NCBI RefSeq assembly: GCF_023343835.1
Contig: NC_064435.1
Coordinates: 69,822,134 to 69,886,133 of the forward strand
Origin: Lagopus muta
Lineage: Eukaryota; Chordata; Aves; Galliformes; Phasianidae
DNA: 64,000 bases
Reading direction: 5' to 3'
How positions within the stretch are numbered: position 1 is the first letter of the stretch; the number at the start of each line of letters is the position of its first letter. The position numbers and the translations under genes were made by a program. The notes below the pieces were generated by a model that was not told where the DNA came from, searched no databases, and worked only from the letters and a program-made list of their open reading frames with translations. Below, piece by piece: positions 1-12,200 of the stretch.

Positions 1-267
1 CCATGTTCCTTAACACAAAGTCTAAATGTACGCAAGGTCCTCAGCCCTCATCGCCACAGCTTGCAGTTGCCCCTTCCACAGGCTCTGCCACCATGTTACA
101 GCATTGCATGACTGTTTGGGTTTGGATAACTTTAAGCACATGCAGTGCTGGGTAAAGAGCTGTATCCAAACATTCCTCTTTTTCCATCAAGTCAGACACT
201 GGTTTCATCTTTAACTCAGGGCTGTCTTTTGAGGATCACAGACCCATTCTCAGAAACAAAGTGAGCC

Positions 268-545
268 TGACAACAGTTGGAGGCAGATGATGAAATATTA
301 ATCTACGCTTTTGTGACATCCAAGCTAGATTATAGTAATTCCCTGTTTGCAGGTCTTCCCAAGGCCTCCTCATACAAAACACAGTGTGTGGAGAAGTCAG
401 CTGTGGGATTTAAATGTGTCCTACAGACAAGCAGCCACCCTCAGCTACTGAGTTTGGAGCTTACTCGGAGCCATCCATCAGCTGTGCCTCAGTTTCCTCA
501 TCACATAGAAATGTATTCCTAAATCCCTGGTTATCTCATAGGGGC
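268..545 (+). mobile_element. ancient L2/L3-type LINE remnant (reverse transcriptase fragment)
   Basis: The plus-strand frame at 277-522 contains AFVTSKLDYSNSLFAGLP, which is the LINE motif 'HAFV(T/S)SRLDYCN(A/S)L..GLP' of L2/CR1-clade reverse transcriptases. It is followed by a degraded remainder of the thumb region. Further on, gcctcagtttcctcatc (near 488-504) and ctcatagggg (near 536-545) resemble the MIR/L2-type conserved core. The copy is badly decayed and cannot be active. Confidence 0.6.
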
Positions 546-2629
546 AGCTCCTGTTTACCAGGTAATTAGGGAAAAAGATGGATAGGAAAACCCATAGAAA
601 TTAAGCTATATAATGGAAACTGTGTCAATCAAGCCATCACAGCACATAAATCTATTTGCTTCAGAAAAACATGCAAAGTGCTCTGCAGATGGTGGAGGAA
701 GCTCAGGCAGCAGTGGAGCCTGGGGCGATCCTACTGGTATTCCTCAGATGCCAAATGATGGTGAGGCCTGACACATTCTGAAAGGCAGCCATCTGCTGCT
801 CGTGGCTGAGAGGTGACCAAGCCTGGACAACTACTGAAAACCAAAAAAGAGTGGAAATGCATAAACAGTGTACAGACATTGAAGTTATCATCCTCTCAAA
901 CTAATGAGAAAAAAAATACGGGTACTTTCCTCAGAATTGCAGTATGCTGATTGCATCTTTGTCCTGCTCTTCCCACCACTTTCTTTCCTGCATAAATGAG
1001 ACACTGAAAACTTTGCTCAGAAACGCAAGGCTAAAAATCTTCTGCCTCATATGCCACCATCGCACCCAACCATTCTGAATAGCTCCGGCTTCTGGGGATT
1101 CTAGTGGGCCACTGACCAGATTTATGAAGTCATGAAAGCAAAAGGCAGGTCACCACAGTCCAAATGCCGTTAAATCCCTGTGCTGCCATTTCCGATTAGC
1201 TAGACTCTGCTGAAAGCCACGTGCCAGCCAAGAAGACACATCAGAGATGACACTTAAAAGGGATTTAAGTGAATCAGGGGAAGAATGACAGAATGCACGG
1301 AGACAAGAGGGGAAAGATGGCGGCAGCAATCCAGCTGCAGCAGCACGTGAGATGAAGCCAAATCCTAATTTAACAGTGATTATTTCCCACCAGAGTTATT
1401 AGTGTATGGACATGAACTTTGACTGTTCTTGTGCAATTGTGGATTTGCACTCACCCCAACAGCCTTCATATTTATAGGCCAAAGGCAGAGCAGAAGCAAG
1501 CAGCATTGCCTTCTCTCACAGCCCGAAGGCCCCTCCTCCACTGCAGCAAGAGGTCTACCTTGCCACAGGTATCAAAACTAATCCAACTATCCAGCGATAA
1601 GGCTTGTGAAACAAGTACAAGGTGCTCTAAACATTCACCAATACATGCTTTAGGACAAGAGCTGATATTTCACTCCTAGTCTGGTTAAAATCACTTTGTA
1701 GGAGCCATGTAATATTCAAGCATCATCTTGCCTCAGCTCCTATGAGGTTTTTCGTAAGCACAGCTGAGGCAGTGCAGTGTGGGATAGTCACTAGTGAGGA
1801 TGAGGAAGAAGGCAGTGAGCTCGGCCCTGGGGACAGGCCAGCCATCTGTCACAAGCCAGAGGAAACACAGCATCTTCTCATTGGGTTTATTTGGACTTAT
1901 TTAATTAAATGAAAATATAAATGTTGCAGTTAGAATTGGAGCCGGAGATTTTGTTTTGATTATTTCTTACCTTTCCCTTCAGCTTCAATTTTAGTGATGC
2001 TTTGGCTTTCAGAGTCAACACCGCTGGGATGCATGAAGAGTCTCTCTTTTCTTTCAGAAATGGTGTTTCAGGCAGCCCACAAAACTCTTCTCTCAAGGCG
2101 CTGGTGGCACTGCTCACAATTGCAAAACAAAATCACGAAGCACACCATGTTGGAAAGGAGGGGAAGCTGCACTTCTTTCCCACTGAGCTGCACCCACACT
2201 TCTGGAGCAAGGTCTTTGCACAGTCACTTAGGAGCTGCTCACACCTTCCCTAGGATGACTTGCAAAGTGTTTCTGCTACCATTAATTATACAGGCATTTT
2301 TCCCTTGAGAAAACACCTATTGAGTTAGGCAGCGAATGCTGGGATGCTGTCAGGGCATGGAGCTATTTAAAGGCATTTCCACATCTGTTTTCACAGGCAA
2401 ATTCTATTAAATTTTTACAACAACTGTGCGCATTTTACTGGTAAGCAATCAGCTTTCATGAAAGACAGTAAAAGCTTCCTCTGAAATGGGCTAGGAATTC
2501 AGATCCCTTAAAATCCCATTCCATACCCCAATGTCATGCCCTAAGCACTGCTGCCAGTGCTGCCTATTGAGGGACACACGTGCTTTTACTTATGGTCATT
2601 CACAAACATCACCAGAATACAGAGTCACC

Positions 2630-2760
2630 ATTTGGATGTGGTGCTCAGGGACATGATCTTGCAGAGAGTTGTTAGAGTTAGGGTGGTATGGTTGGGTTGC
2701 GGTTGGACTTGATGATCTTGAAGGTCTTTTCCAACCTGAGCAATTCTATGATTCTGTGAG
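2630..2760 (+). mobile_element. CR1 LINE 3' end fragment
   Basis: Ends with the CR1 hallmark ggttggacttgatgatctt, then aaggtcttttccaacc and attctatgattctgtga. It is 5'-truncated, as most CR1 copies are. Confidence 0.9.
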
Positions 2761-3079
2761 GTGTGCGACCCACAGGCTGAGGTCTGGAGCCAAGCACTTG
2801 TGTCCCCCTCTCCTGTCAGCTGCACACACAAAGCCTGGACAGCCTCTGTGCTCAGGGCTGGTGCCGCTGGCCATCACCAACACCCCACACCTGAAGGCTC
2901 CTTTTCACCACTTCTGCCCTTGCCAGAGGCTCCCGCCCGAGATGCCAGAGTGATGGCCTGGCCCTGAGAGCTGCCCATGGATGGGGCAGGCCCACGTGTC
3001 ACGCACTGCAGCCTGCCCGGCCCCCAGGATTGGTTCGGCTCAGAAGTGAGATCAGTCTCTCAGGAAGGATCTGCTTAGA

Positions 3080-3620
3080 TGCTGTTCTTATGTTTGCAGC
3101 TCCGGAGGCTGGCAGAGGATTGTGCCTTTCACTCCTCTCCCCTTGAACAAAGTCACACCTGTCAGAAAGCGCTGACCACCAAAGAACAAAACAAAACACA
3201 CTGTGCAGAATGGCAGCTGGGAAAGGGCTGCATTCCGCAAACAACTACATGTGTAAATCCAGGAGAGAGGAATATTACGAGTCACAATGAACGGTCAGAT
3301 CATGCTCTAAACTTGCCATAAATATTTATCTTGGAAACAATTGGCTAATGGTGAATCAGCTATTAGTATGTGGAGTAGAGTGCTTGTACTACAAAGCTTA
3401 AGTTTCCAGCATGTGCGTTTTAGGAGCTATTTGGCACAGTGAAAAGCAAGGCTGTGTGCTTAACAAATGTCCTCATAATAAGCTGAACTGAAAGGCTTGT
3501 TTAAGGTTTCAGCCTTCCGTACCCGGCACCTCCAGCTGTCACAGCTGTCACATCAGAAGTGGGCTGATGTTTATTCTGTTCTGGTTGATAAATCAGGCCC
3601 TGGAAAAGAATTCTTGCATT
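3080..3620. promoter_or_regulatory. possible enhancer-like patch
   Basis: A dense cluster of short motifs with no repeat signature: an E-box (cacctgtc), a RUNX-like tgaccacc, a SOX-like aacaaag, homeobox-type taat cores, and at 3533-3550 an exact tandem duplication of cagctgtca (E-box plus TGIF/MEIS-type half-site). This is motif reading only; conservation is unknown. Confidence 0.25.
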
Positions 3621-4240
3621 GGATCTTCCTTATATTTTATGCAGAGAATAGGAATTACGTAAGGAATCAGCTTCCAATGTCGTTTTTTTTTTTTTAATTA
3701 GCAATTCACATTTAAAGCAGTGAAAAGATACCTGCAAAAAGGATGTTAAAAGTGTTCATCCCAACTATGTGTTCCAAGAAATCTGATCTCACATTGCTTA
3801 ATGCTCCTTGGATGAATAAAACATGAGATCTTCGGTTCTAAAACTGACTACTGTCTTTCATTGTAGGTACACACACATACTAGAATATTAACTAGATCTC
3901 CCTTCAACTGAAGTAAGTCTCAATTCCACAGCCAATATACAAATACACCCAGTGCTGGCTTTTGCAGCAGAGAGAATTTATTTGTTTTGCATTCATAGAT
4001 TTTCTTCATCCAAAGTTCTCCCATGCAAAAAGATTCAAGGCCGTGTAGATTAACACATCAATGAACTGTGCCCTCTAAAATTAAAGCAGTGCAAACTGAG
4101 TGCACTGAGCTCTGACAGACGATGGTCAGTACTGGTTCTGAAAGGTGATACTCAGTTTCTTTTCTCCAATGATCTTCTAAGGGCTGTTTCATAGAACACC
4201 TCCAAATCCACTGCTAGACCTGAAGCCATGTCAGCTGCTA

Positions 4241-4370
4241 TGCTTTCCAAAGCATTTGTTCCTTTGTATGAAAGTGACCTCCCTGTCCTTCTGAACACAG
4301 CAACAGGCATTTGCTGACACTGAGACAGTCTGTACCAAAAATGGTTCGATGTTATTTTACCCACTTTCAG
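4241..4370 (-). repeat. possible ancient interspersed repeat (copy 1)
   Basis: Shares ordered blocks with 29510-29650 on the same strand. The 113-residue minus-strand frame over it (4152-4493) shows no domain and is probably incidental. Confidence 0.35.
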
Positions 4371-5939
4371 AACACGCCGTGTGTCAGACAGACTGGAGGA
4401 CAAAATCCACCTTAATGAACTAGCTTTAGGCACAAGTTGAGAACGTAACCAAGGTAATACACGTGTCCTCACTACCGGCTGGAGAAAGCTCACAGCTCAT
4501 TAACAGCTGAACAATTTTTACTATCCTTAAAACCACTGTGGATTACAAATGCTTTTCTTTCCTGAAGCTGAGGAATGACCTTTAGAATGCAGGCCACCAG
4601 AATTTTCTAAAAATAACTCCATCACAAGCTGGGCAGCAGAGATTACATTGCAAGAGTCCTTTCAAGGTCACTTGCAAGATTTATGCTTGCAACGGGCTTA
4701 CTGTTTGTGTTTGAGAGTTGTCCCAACCTGGCCGGGTAGGGAGCACATTTTCAAAAAGAATTGCCAGCATCCATGCATGCCTGCCAGCTCCAAGCAGTAT
4801 GTTCTCAGAAATTGGTATTCCTGTTGGCACCTGAGATCAGCAGCCTGAAAGAAAAGGGAACAGCCTTTGTAACAAAACTCAGTCTTCATTCACGGAGTGC
4901 TTTGTGAAATACAATGCGTTCCATCTCTCCCTGGAGGTTTCCTGTGTAAATACGTGTGCTAGGATTTTATGAAAAAGACTCAAAGAAAGAGACATTCTGT
5001 GAATACTGTTTTTTTCTGACGCAGGATGAGGAAAACCAACAAACACATGTTCTTGAAGGAGACCCAAGAACACAGTAACAAGCAAAATACAAACTTCCAT
5101 CTTCCTAAGACAGAACCTGTATGTGCCAGAGGTGTGACAAAGAAATTTCGAGAGAGAAAAAAATTCATTAGGATTTCAAGTTAAACACTGTTAATAATTA
5201 CATGTTATACAAACACACCCACACTTACCAAGACTGTAGCGACAATGTGTATTAATTTACCCCCTCTGTTGAGGTCTGATGGTGGTTTATCACTGTAGAC
5301 CTATTCATTCTCTTTTCTTTTAGCCCTTTTCTTCTAGCCTCCTCCAGGCAACACAACATGGATTCCTCTTTTACAGACAATGTTGGCTGTGACCCCCTTG
5401 TGCATAAACCACATTTCAGCATCTTTCTCTTACGAGGGAGGAGGTTTGCGTGCACAGAACTTTAACTCAAACTGAAATGCTCTTCTTTACATAGTTGGAG
5501 CATCTATTCCTGCTGTAACAGTTATGTGCCGTTATGGACATCCCCACATTTTCACAAATGCAATGAACATATCCTAATCCTAAAGGGCATTGTCCTAGAC
5601 TTACATCTCATTTGAAATTTGCTATATTGAAATCTGAAGAGGACACAAGAAGTTGTTGACAATACCCATAACCTTCCTCCTCTGTGAAGATGGTGGATAT
5701 TCTGAATGTGTTATTCTAACACTACGTCCAAACCGCCCCCTTCACATTTGTATGAAACAGACTGATGTGAATATTTTCACTAAAGAGCCAGCAGCATGTG
5801 GTGATCATTGTACCACAACTAAAAGCACAGGACTTCTGTTTCAGGCCATCCAGTGAGAAACAGAAAAATCATACTGTTAAAAGGAGAAGTAAATAAACTA
5901 ATTAGTAATAACTGCATGCAGCAGAAATGCTAAGTCATG

Positions 5940-6140
5940 GCCTGAACCAGTGATTGAGCACCTGGTGGGAAGGCATGGCCAGCTCAGAGGAGCTCAGCTG
6001 CATGCAATGTGCTTAATGACCAGAAAGGGTGGAGCCAGGCTCTAACCCTTCCCAGACCTCATTTAAGGGTTGGCAGCTGAGGCAGAAGTCTCTCACTGGA
6101 GATCCCTACCTACCAGAGGCTTTCCAAAGGTAAGCTGTTT
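5940..6140 (+). promoter_or_regulatory. promoter-like block with TATA variant and splice donor
   Basis: A compact GC-richer block: a CACCC/Sp1-like gggtggagcc, then TTTAAG at 6062-6067, then an initiator-like TCTCACT about 30 bp later (near 6091-6097), then AAAG followed by GTAAGC at 6130. This is the layout of a promoter with a first exon of about 36 nt. It may be an LTR-type promoter or a lncRNA start. I have an impression of similar repeated sequence in chicken but cannot name the family. Confidence 0.35.
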
Positions 6141-6899
6141 TTCTTTTTTGTTTCTGTGCACGTTTGGATTTGTTCATGTTTGCTGTAGCCTAGGATTGTG
6201 TTACTCTGCTGTTATTGCTGTACTTTTCATCACGTTATACCATTAGAGCATTACACTGCAGAAGACGGGGCTTGAAACAGCTATGGGCAGACAATGCCAG
6301 GCATTGCATTCATGCATTTTTCTCAAAGTTGATGAAAGATAACAGTTTTTGAATAATGTAGTGCATTGTCACATGACTGCTGAGAGTAAGGATGAAACAA
6401 AGCAACACTTGCAGGGCAGTAATCTGTTGTATTTACTGAGGCATCATGTATGTTTATTACATACACTGAACATGGAATGCTAAAAGTATCAGAGAGCTTC
6501 CCAAAGCCCTGTGGTCATTTATTTCAAGTTTTCTGTGAATCGCCTGCATTACGCAGTGCTACCTGTTGTGCTGTGAGGTGCTTGTCAATTCAGTTACAAA
6601 ATTTTCTTTTTTGAAAGACAAGAGCTCAAAAACCAGCAGTAAATGTGAAAAATCTCATTTCCCTTACTGTACTGATTTGGATTCTGTATTTTCACCTAGA
6701 CCTAGTGGAGCTCTCTGACTTCATAGCAACTCACCTTCCAATTGACAGAACCCCAAAAATTTCATCACCATGTCATAAAATTTCCTAATAACTTTCACTG
6801 ACTATAAACTGTGGCATTCTGTAGTAAAATCCCACTGAAGCTCCCCTGCTGGTTTGTTTTGTACTTACATAAAAATTAACCCAACATACAATCTCAGGC

Positions 6900-6905
6900 T
6901 TTATT
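6900..6905 (-). terminator. candidate distal polyadenylation signal of DAP
   Basis: AATAAA on the minus strand (TTTATT on plus), with GT-rich sequence 10-30 nt further on (TGTATGTTGGGTTAATTT). This is the best-formed cleavage context among the candidates below the stop codon. Confidence 0.5.
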
Positions 6906-8271
6906 GCTGTGTTACTGCCACATTGACAATTTCAGGACAATTCTTTTGCAATTGTTTCATGCAACATCTGAACATAGGCTGTGCTTGTATGTGACTGTGA
7001 TTATACTTAAAAGTATTAATATCATCAGACAATCCAGATGACTGATTATAATTCTTTATTTTCAGCAAGATAATGCATTGGTAAGGACAGCTATGCATGA
7101 ACATGGATATCTTCCAACCATACATAATATGCTTTCATACAGAGACATTTTCTAGTCATATAGCGAATCCCGCAGTCTAAAAGTGACTAAAGATATCTTG
7201 AGAATCTTATTTCATTGTACAAACTTATATACCCATCTAAGCAATCAAAGACAAATTTCTGATACTGTCTATAAATGCTGTATATATTGCATTAACAGCC
7301 AAGAGTTCTTTCTAACTCAAAAGCTGGAAACGTGGTGTTGCTTGCGTAAGGTAGAAACACACAGAATAGAGCTGTCCAAGCCCACCAAATGGTGTGCAAC
7401 TATTCTGAAGTATTTTTAGTTTTCATCTACAGTCAATGAATGGAGTCAAGAGCAATTCAGGTTGTCTTGAAACGTGCTCTATTAACTGTTTTGACTACAG
7501 TTAGAGTCTACATGCTACTTCAGATGTAGACATAAAAACAGGAGAGCTGAATGCCACCATTCTTAAACCAGCAGCTACCAGCATCAAGTGACCATGAGCA
7601 CCAGCTGATGGGCTGACGCAGCACACTGACAACTACTGGCTGCACTGTCCATGAGACTGTAGTCTCTGCTCTGAATCTGCTGGTGATTTAGCTCATAAAT
7701 ATGTTTCATGAGGTTCAACAGTTCTACCTTCAAGGATAAATCACTCACGTATGAATCACGTGTACACTCATGAGCAGCTAAGAACAAGGCCTCAGAAGTA
7801 CCGACATCAGGAACAAAAAAGAGTATTTCATAAAAAATGCATACTCTAATGCAGACTAATTCTTATAAACAACACTCACTCCTTAAGGCAAGTACAGTTA
7901 TCTAATTAAACTGAAAATAAGGACTTCATACACAAATCATAGGTCCCCTTCCTTGGTGCGGAATAAATACATCCATGCCTGTCTTTTGCAATACACCCTT
8001 TGCATTTCAAGCCTAATATAGATGGCCATACCAGGTCCCTTTCACACACGTGACACAAGTTATTCCACTTGTGACATGGGCTGTATGTCAGTGTTTTGCT
8101 TCTGTACTCACTTTTTTGAGACTGCTAGAAGTCTTATAAACTCAACAGGGCATTAAAACCTGTACTAGTCAGTTAAAAACAGAAGTACATTTTTAAAATG
8201 TAGGTGGAATGTTTAAAAATGACTTTCCTGGGTTTTATAGAGATGAAGAAGGAATTGGCTAGAGCTTGTGC

Positions 8272-8291
8272 TTTTTTTTTTTTTTTTTTTT
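8272..8291. repeat. homopolymer T20
   Basis: Twenty T on plus, that is A20 on the DAP sense strand, within the proposed 3' UTR. Confidence 0.9.
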
Positions 8292-8366
8292 AATTTCAAA
8301 CTGTGTAATTGACATATTTAACTATGTGGCCTAACCTAATCTGATTGCTCTGCCTGAAAAGTAACT

Positions 8367-8372
8367 TTTATT
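8367..8372 (-). terminator. candidate proximal polyadenylation signal of DAP
   Basis: AATAAA on the minus strand about 0.8 kb after the stop codon. The downstream region is less GT-rich than at the distal site. It could give a shorter transcript. Confidence 0.35.
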
Positions 8373-9172
8373 CCTTTCATTAATAATAATTTTTAAAAAA
8401 GATGCATACCGGAGCTTAGCTCATGAAGTTAAACACAGTAATAGTGTAATTTAAAAAAGAAAACAGATTTTCTTCCAGTTTAAGTTCAGTTCTTGAAGGT
8501 CCTGAATTCCTTCAACTTGTTGCTGGATTTGAGAAATCATCACCTCAAAAAAAACCAGGCCTGTGAGGTCACAGCAGCAGCGTGCTTGTAACTCTTGACT
8601 ACTTCTTTACACCCACACAGAGCTTGCACAAAAGAACTGCATCAAGACTAGGAGTGCAAAGGGGTGTAAAAAAAGATTCAGCTGGATTTCTGCCCACTTG
8701 TGATCTAACATCTCAGGGTACTGAAGACTGCAAGACTGTATTCAAGGCAATCACTAATTTGTCTCAACACAACAAACTCCCATATAACAAAAGTACCAGT
8801 ACAAAGGGGATGTTCTCTACTGGTTTAGCATAAAAGCTACATTAACTATTGGCTATTGCAATGCCACAACTAAAAGCACAAGTTTTAAGCTCACTAATCA
8901 TAACTGTCATCTTGTCAACCAGACAGTCTTATCAAAAAACCACCCCTGATCAGCAAATACTTAATAGAAAAGGGAAAACTTTCCATTTGGTGCATCAACT
9001 CAATAACGTTTTTGTTCTTCCTAACCCTTGGGAATTAAAGTAAAAAAACAGAACTGGGTAAGATTTTAGAAGTCAATATTATTGATCTGATTGTGTGAAC
9101 CATGAAGGGTCAAGAACTTCTCTCAAAAACATATTCACTGATGGCAGTTTGGCTGAGATTTTTGTGGTGAGC

Positions 9173-9292
9173 TCACTTGCGAGGTTGGTGGATGTGCTGT
9201 TTGACATGTTGAGGGTGAGGAAGCTTTTCCACTGAAGGATGTGGTTTCTGATGAGCCACCTGAGCAGCTGCTGGAGGGAAGTCCTTATCGCC
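9173..9292 (-). CDS. DAP: DAP coding exon 4 (C-terminus and stop)
   Basis: The acceptor is AAACAG at 9298-9293. The exon encodes 39 residues starting [18 protein letters not shown] and ending HIHQPRK, followed by TGA at 9175-9173. The C-terminal middle part ([14 protein letters not shown]) differs from human and is two residues longer, which accounts for 104 rather than 102 residues. A 76-residue frame on the same strand overlaps the exon but is only a shadow of it. Confidence 0.96.
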   Translation of the reverse strand, partial: GDKDFPPAAAQVAHQKPHPSVEKLPHPQHVKQHIHQPRK

Positions 9293-12200
9293 CTGTTTGA
9301 AAAACACATTGGGAAAAGTTTAAGTACGTTCTAGTTCAAGTGGATATAAGGATTTTAAAGCGTGAAGAGAATATGAAAAAACAGTGCTGCATATTGCTCT
9401 GAAGTCCTGCCAAACATGTATTATCTTGCCCTTCTTGCGGCCAACTTCAGTACTTCATTTGCACAAATCTAACTTCTTCCAGTTATACGCAGCACCTAAG
9501 AATGCAGTATCTTAGAGTGACTCAAGGGGAAAAAAAATGAACTTTATATCTTCACCACTGAATAGCCCCTTGTGTCAAGTCACTGCCAATGGCTCTGTAT
9601 AGTCAGATTTACTTACTTTATTTGTTTTCACAATGCCATAAAACAAAGGAACTATTTTACAAATAATTTGAGGCAGCCTGAAAATCTACCTGCACAGAAA
9701 AACCAACTGCAGTAACACTAGTTCTGCAGGAAGAAAGGCACTATCTAAAACTACTCTGACTCAAATCTTCAAGCTGCCTACCTTTTAGCTTCCTCTTGTA
9801 ACAAGGTCTGCTAATCTGTTGATACTGTTCTAGAGTATCAGTTCACATGTAATACCTATAACTGACTTAGAATAGCTTTTCTAGGGTTAGTACTGTTTGA
9901 TTTTTCAAGTAGCAGTGGGAAACAACTACTACCAGTCCTTGATGACAGAGAACAGCACCACAACATCCCTTCTTAGAAGCTGGGACAGACACAAGGCAGA
10001 ACAGCCTGTATTCCACTTGTTCAGAGGGTGGCAATGTTACAGAGATTTTGTACAAAGCAGATGCCTCAGACTGCTTGTTTCTCACCTGATCCCGCCTCAA
10101 CCTACTTCAACTTCCTCCATTCCATTCTGACAGCATTTTTTTTTAAATCTTGATCACCAGGTTAGCACTTAACACGTTTTTCAGTTTGTAGACTACTTCA
10201 AGCTGTTCCTAATTTTCAAACATCTCTTCTTGTCAGACTTGACACTTTCTACCTTCTTGCTCTTTGATGCAGATGTTTGTCTCTTACATATTTATCTGGC
10301 ACCTTGCACCCTGTTGTTGCAGACAGATTATGTAAAAACAACTCCTACAACTTCTGAGTAGACAGGTGAACCATATTATGCACCCCAGTGATAACCATCA
10401 TGACTGAAGGCCTGTCACAATGCACAAGGAAGGAATTACTGATCAGAAAATTAACAGTTAATATTAGTGATTTAGCTTATGGATTTCCAAGTCTTGCTTG
10501 TTGTTGCAATTCTATGTACCCCAAGGCACACATGGCAGCGTAATGCCTTCAAACACATACCATCACTGCCAGAAGTGCTGTTACAGATCACACTATAGAG
10601 CAGATTTAAATGTAACTGCTTTCAAAGAAAATCAATGCTGTAATATCTAGCTTAGATATGAAAAGAAGATCAAATAAGCTTTAAGTGCTAAAATTCAAAG
10701 AAAAATGGCAGAAGCCTTTTCAATAAATAATTTCAATTTCACACACACAAAAAAGCTGAAAAGAATGCTCAAAGGGACATAAACAAATACACAAAACATA
10801 AAGACTTTTTCTCATAAAAGAGAGAGGGGAATGGAAAAAGATTAATTTTGCTCTGATCAGTGATTATTCCGAAAAGCCAACAATCATATTTCTATGGTTA
10901 AAAGAAATTTAATGGTAATCTTACCCTTGCTATGACACCAGAGATGAACACGGTTGGTTTAGGTGGGCTGAAAAAAAAATAAGAGGGATGAATTGTACAA
11001 AATTCTCAGAAGGTAAAAATGAGAAGCACATCACGTGTATAATATATATATTATATATATATAATATATATATATTATATATATATAAAGGCATTCTTGG
11101 AATTAATGTTTAAAAAAAAAAAAAAAGATAAATTTGCTCTTCAAATGACTTTTGTTTTACTACCACGTTCTGCAGCCAAGAACAGTGATACAGACCTGCA
11201 GGTCTGGGCTGCTATTACTATGTGTTAATTGACAGAAGTAAAAGGCTAGTCCAAATGCTCTGTGTTACTTTCTTAATCTTAAGAGTCTTGGTTTGTTTGC
11301 ATTGGCCTATTAATCCTCAAATTCTATATATAGGCTGCCAGCAGTATACTTTAGACTCAGTATGTCTCTATTGTAAGAAACAATGAAAACTGTAGCTGGA
11401 GTAAACCTACTGCTGTCATGGAAAATGAAATAGGATTCCAAGTCTTATTAAAAAAAAAAACAAAACCCAGTACTTTAAATCGCAGATTTTCATGCAGATA
11501 TTTATCTACTCTCTTACACAGAAGAAGAACAATGTCTGTAATAAAGCAAATGTTAAAAAAAAAAAAAAAGTCTACCCCACTTTTTCATTTGCAGACCTCC
11601 ATTTGCATCAACAGAACCATATTCAACAGTAGAATTTGATTCTGAAGCTTGGGCAACGCATGGGATTAGATTCTCTGGCCTATAGGTCTCCTGATTAAGT
11701 CATGGCACTGCCAGAGCTTCTGAACAGCCTAGTTATTTAATAATCATTGCTCCTCTTCAAATTTTTAGAAAGTTAGCAAGATGTGATTAGAAGGAGAGAA
11801 AACAGGAAGGAATTTCTGCTTTAAAATACTTCCATTTAAGTAGTATTTCCTGTGATGAGAAAAAGTATTTTGATAGCTGTATTAGCACTTGTTTGATCTC
11901 ATTTTCTGCCAGTATAAACTAATAACCAGCAAAGATCAATAGCAAAATGCTTTCATTTTATCCTGATTTTGCTGAGCCAATTAGTACATTACAGTCTGGA
12001 TGTAAAGTAAATAATAAACTGAAAGAAACAACTCTGAGAAAATACAGATGTACTGCAGTGGCCGCTGGTTCCATTCATAAACTAACACAATGATATTATA
12101 TAGGAAATGAACAAGAAATGGAGAAAAAACAAGTAGCAAGTTGTTCTTCAATTATACGTGGGATCTGGCTTTAATCACACTCAGAGGAATAGTTATTAGT

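Larger units (their letters stand above)
1..6880. other. flank beyond the DAP 3' end
   Basis: No exon of a second gene could be recognised. In human the neighbour on this side is ANKRD33B, convergent with DAP, so unseen 3' UTR of such a gene is conceivable; nothing in the sequence proves it. It holds a LINE remnant near 0.3-0.5 kb, a CR1 tail at 2.6-2.8 kb, an ancient-repeat match at 4.2 kb and a promoter-like block at 6 kb. The rest is unremarkable. Confidence 0.5.
6880..9172 (-). other. DAP: DAP 3' untranslated region (extent uncertain)
   Basis: DNA following the DAP stop codon on the minus strand. There is no intron-like break and no coding frame of note. AATAAA hexamers occur at 8372-8367, 7060-7055 and 6905-6900. 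The last is followed by a GT-rich stretch (TGTATGTTGGGTT), the usual context of a cleavage site, so the UTR may be about 2.3 kb. A shorter UTR of about 0.8 kb is also possible. The message would contain an internal run of about 20 A (T run at 8272-8291). Confidence 0.6.

Noticed and set aside
1314-1324. aagatggcggc, a YY1-type promoter motif
   Set aside because: No CpG island, exon or other promoter feature around it; a single short motif is not enough.
4152-4493. 113-codon minus-strand frame
   Set aside because: No recognisable domain. Part of it coincides with a possible ancient repeat, so a gene call is not justified.
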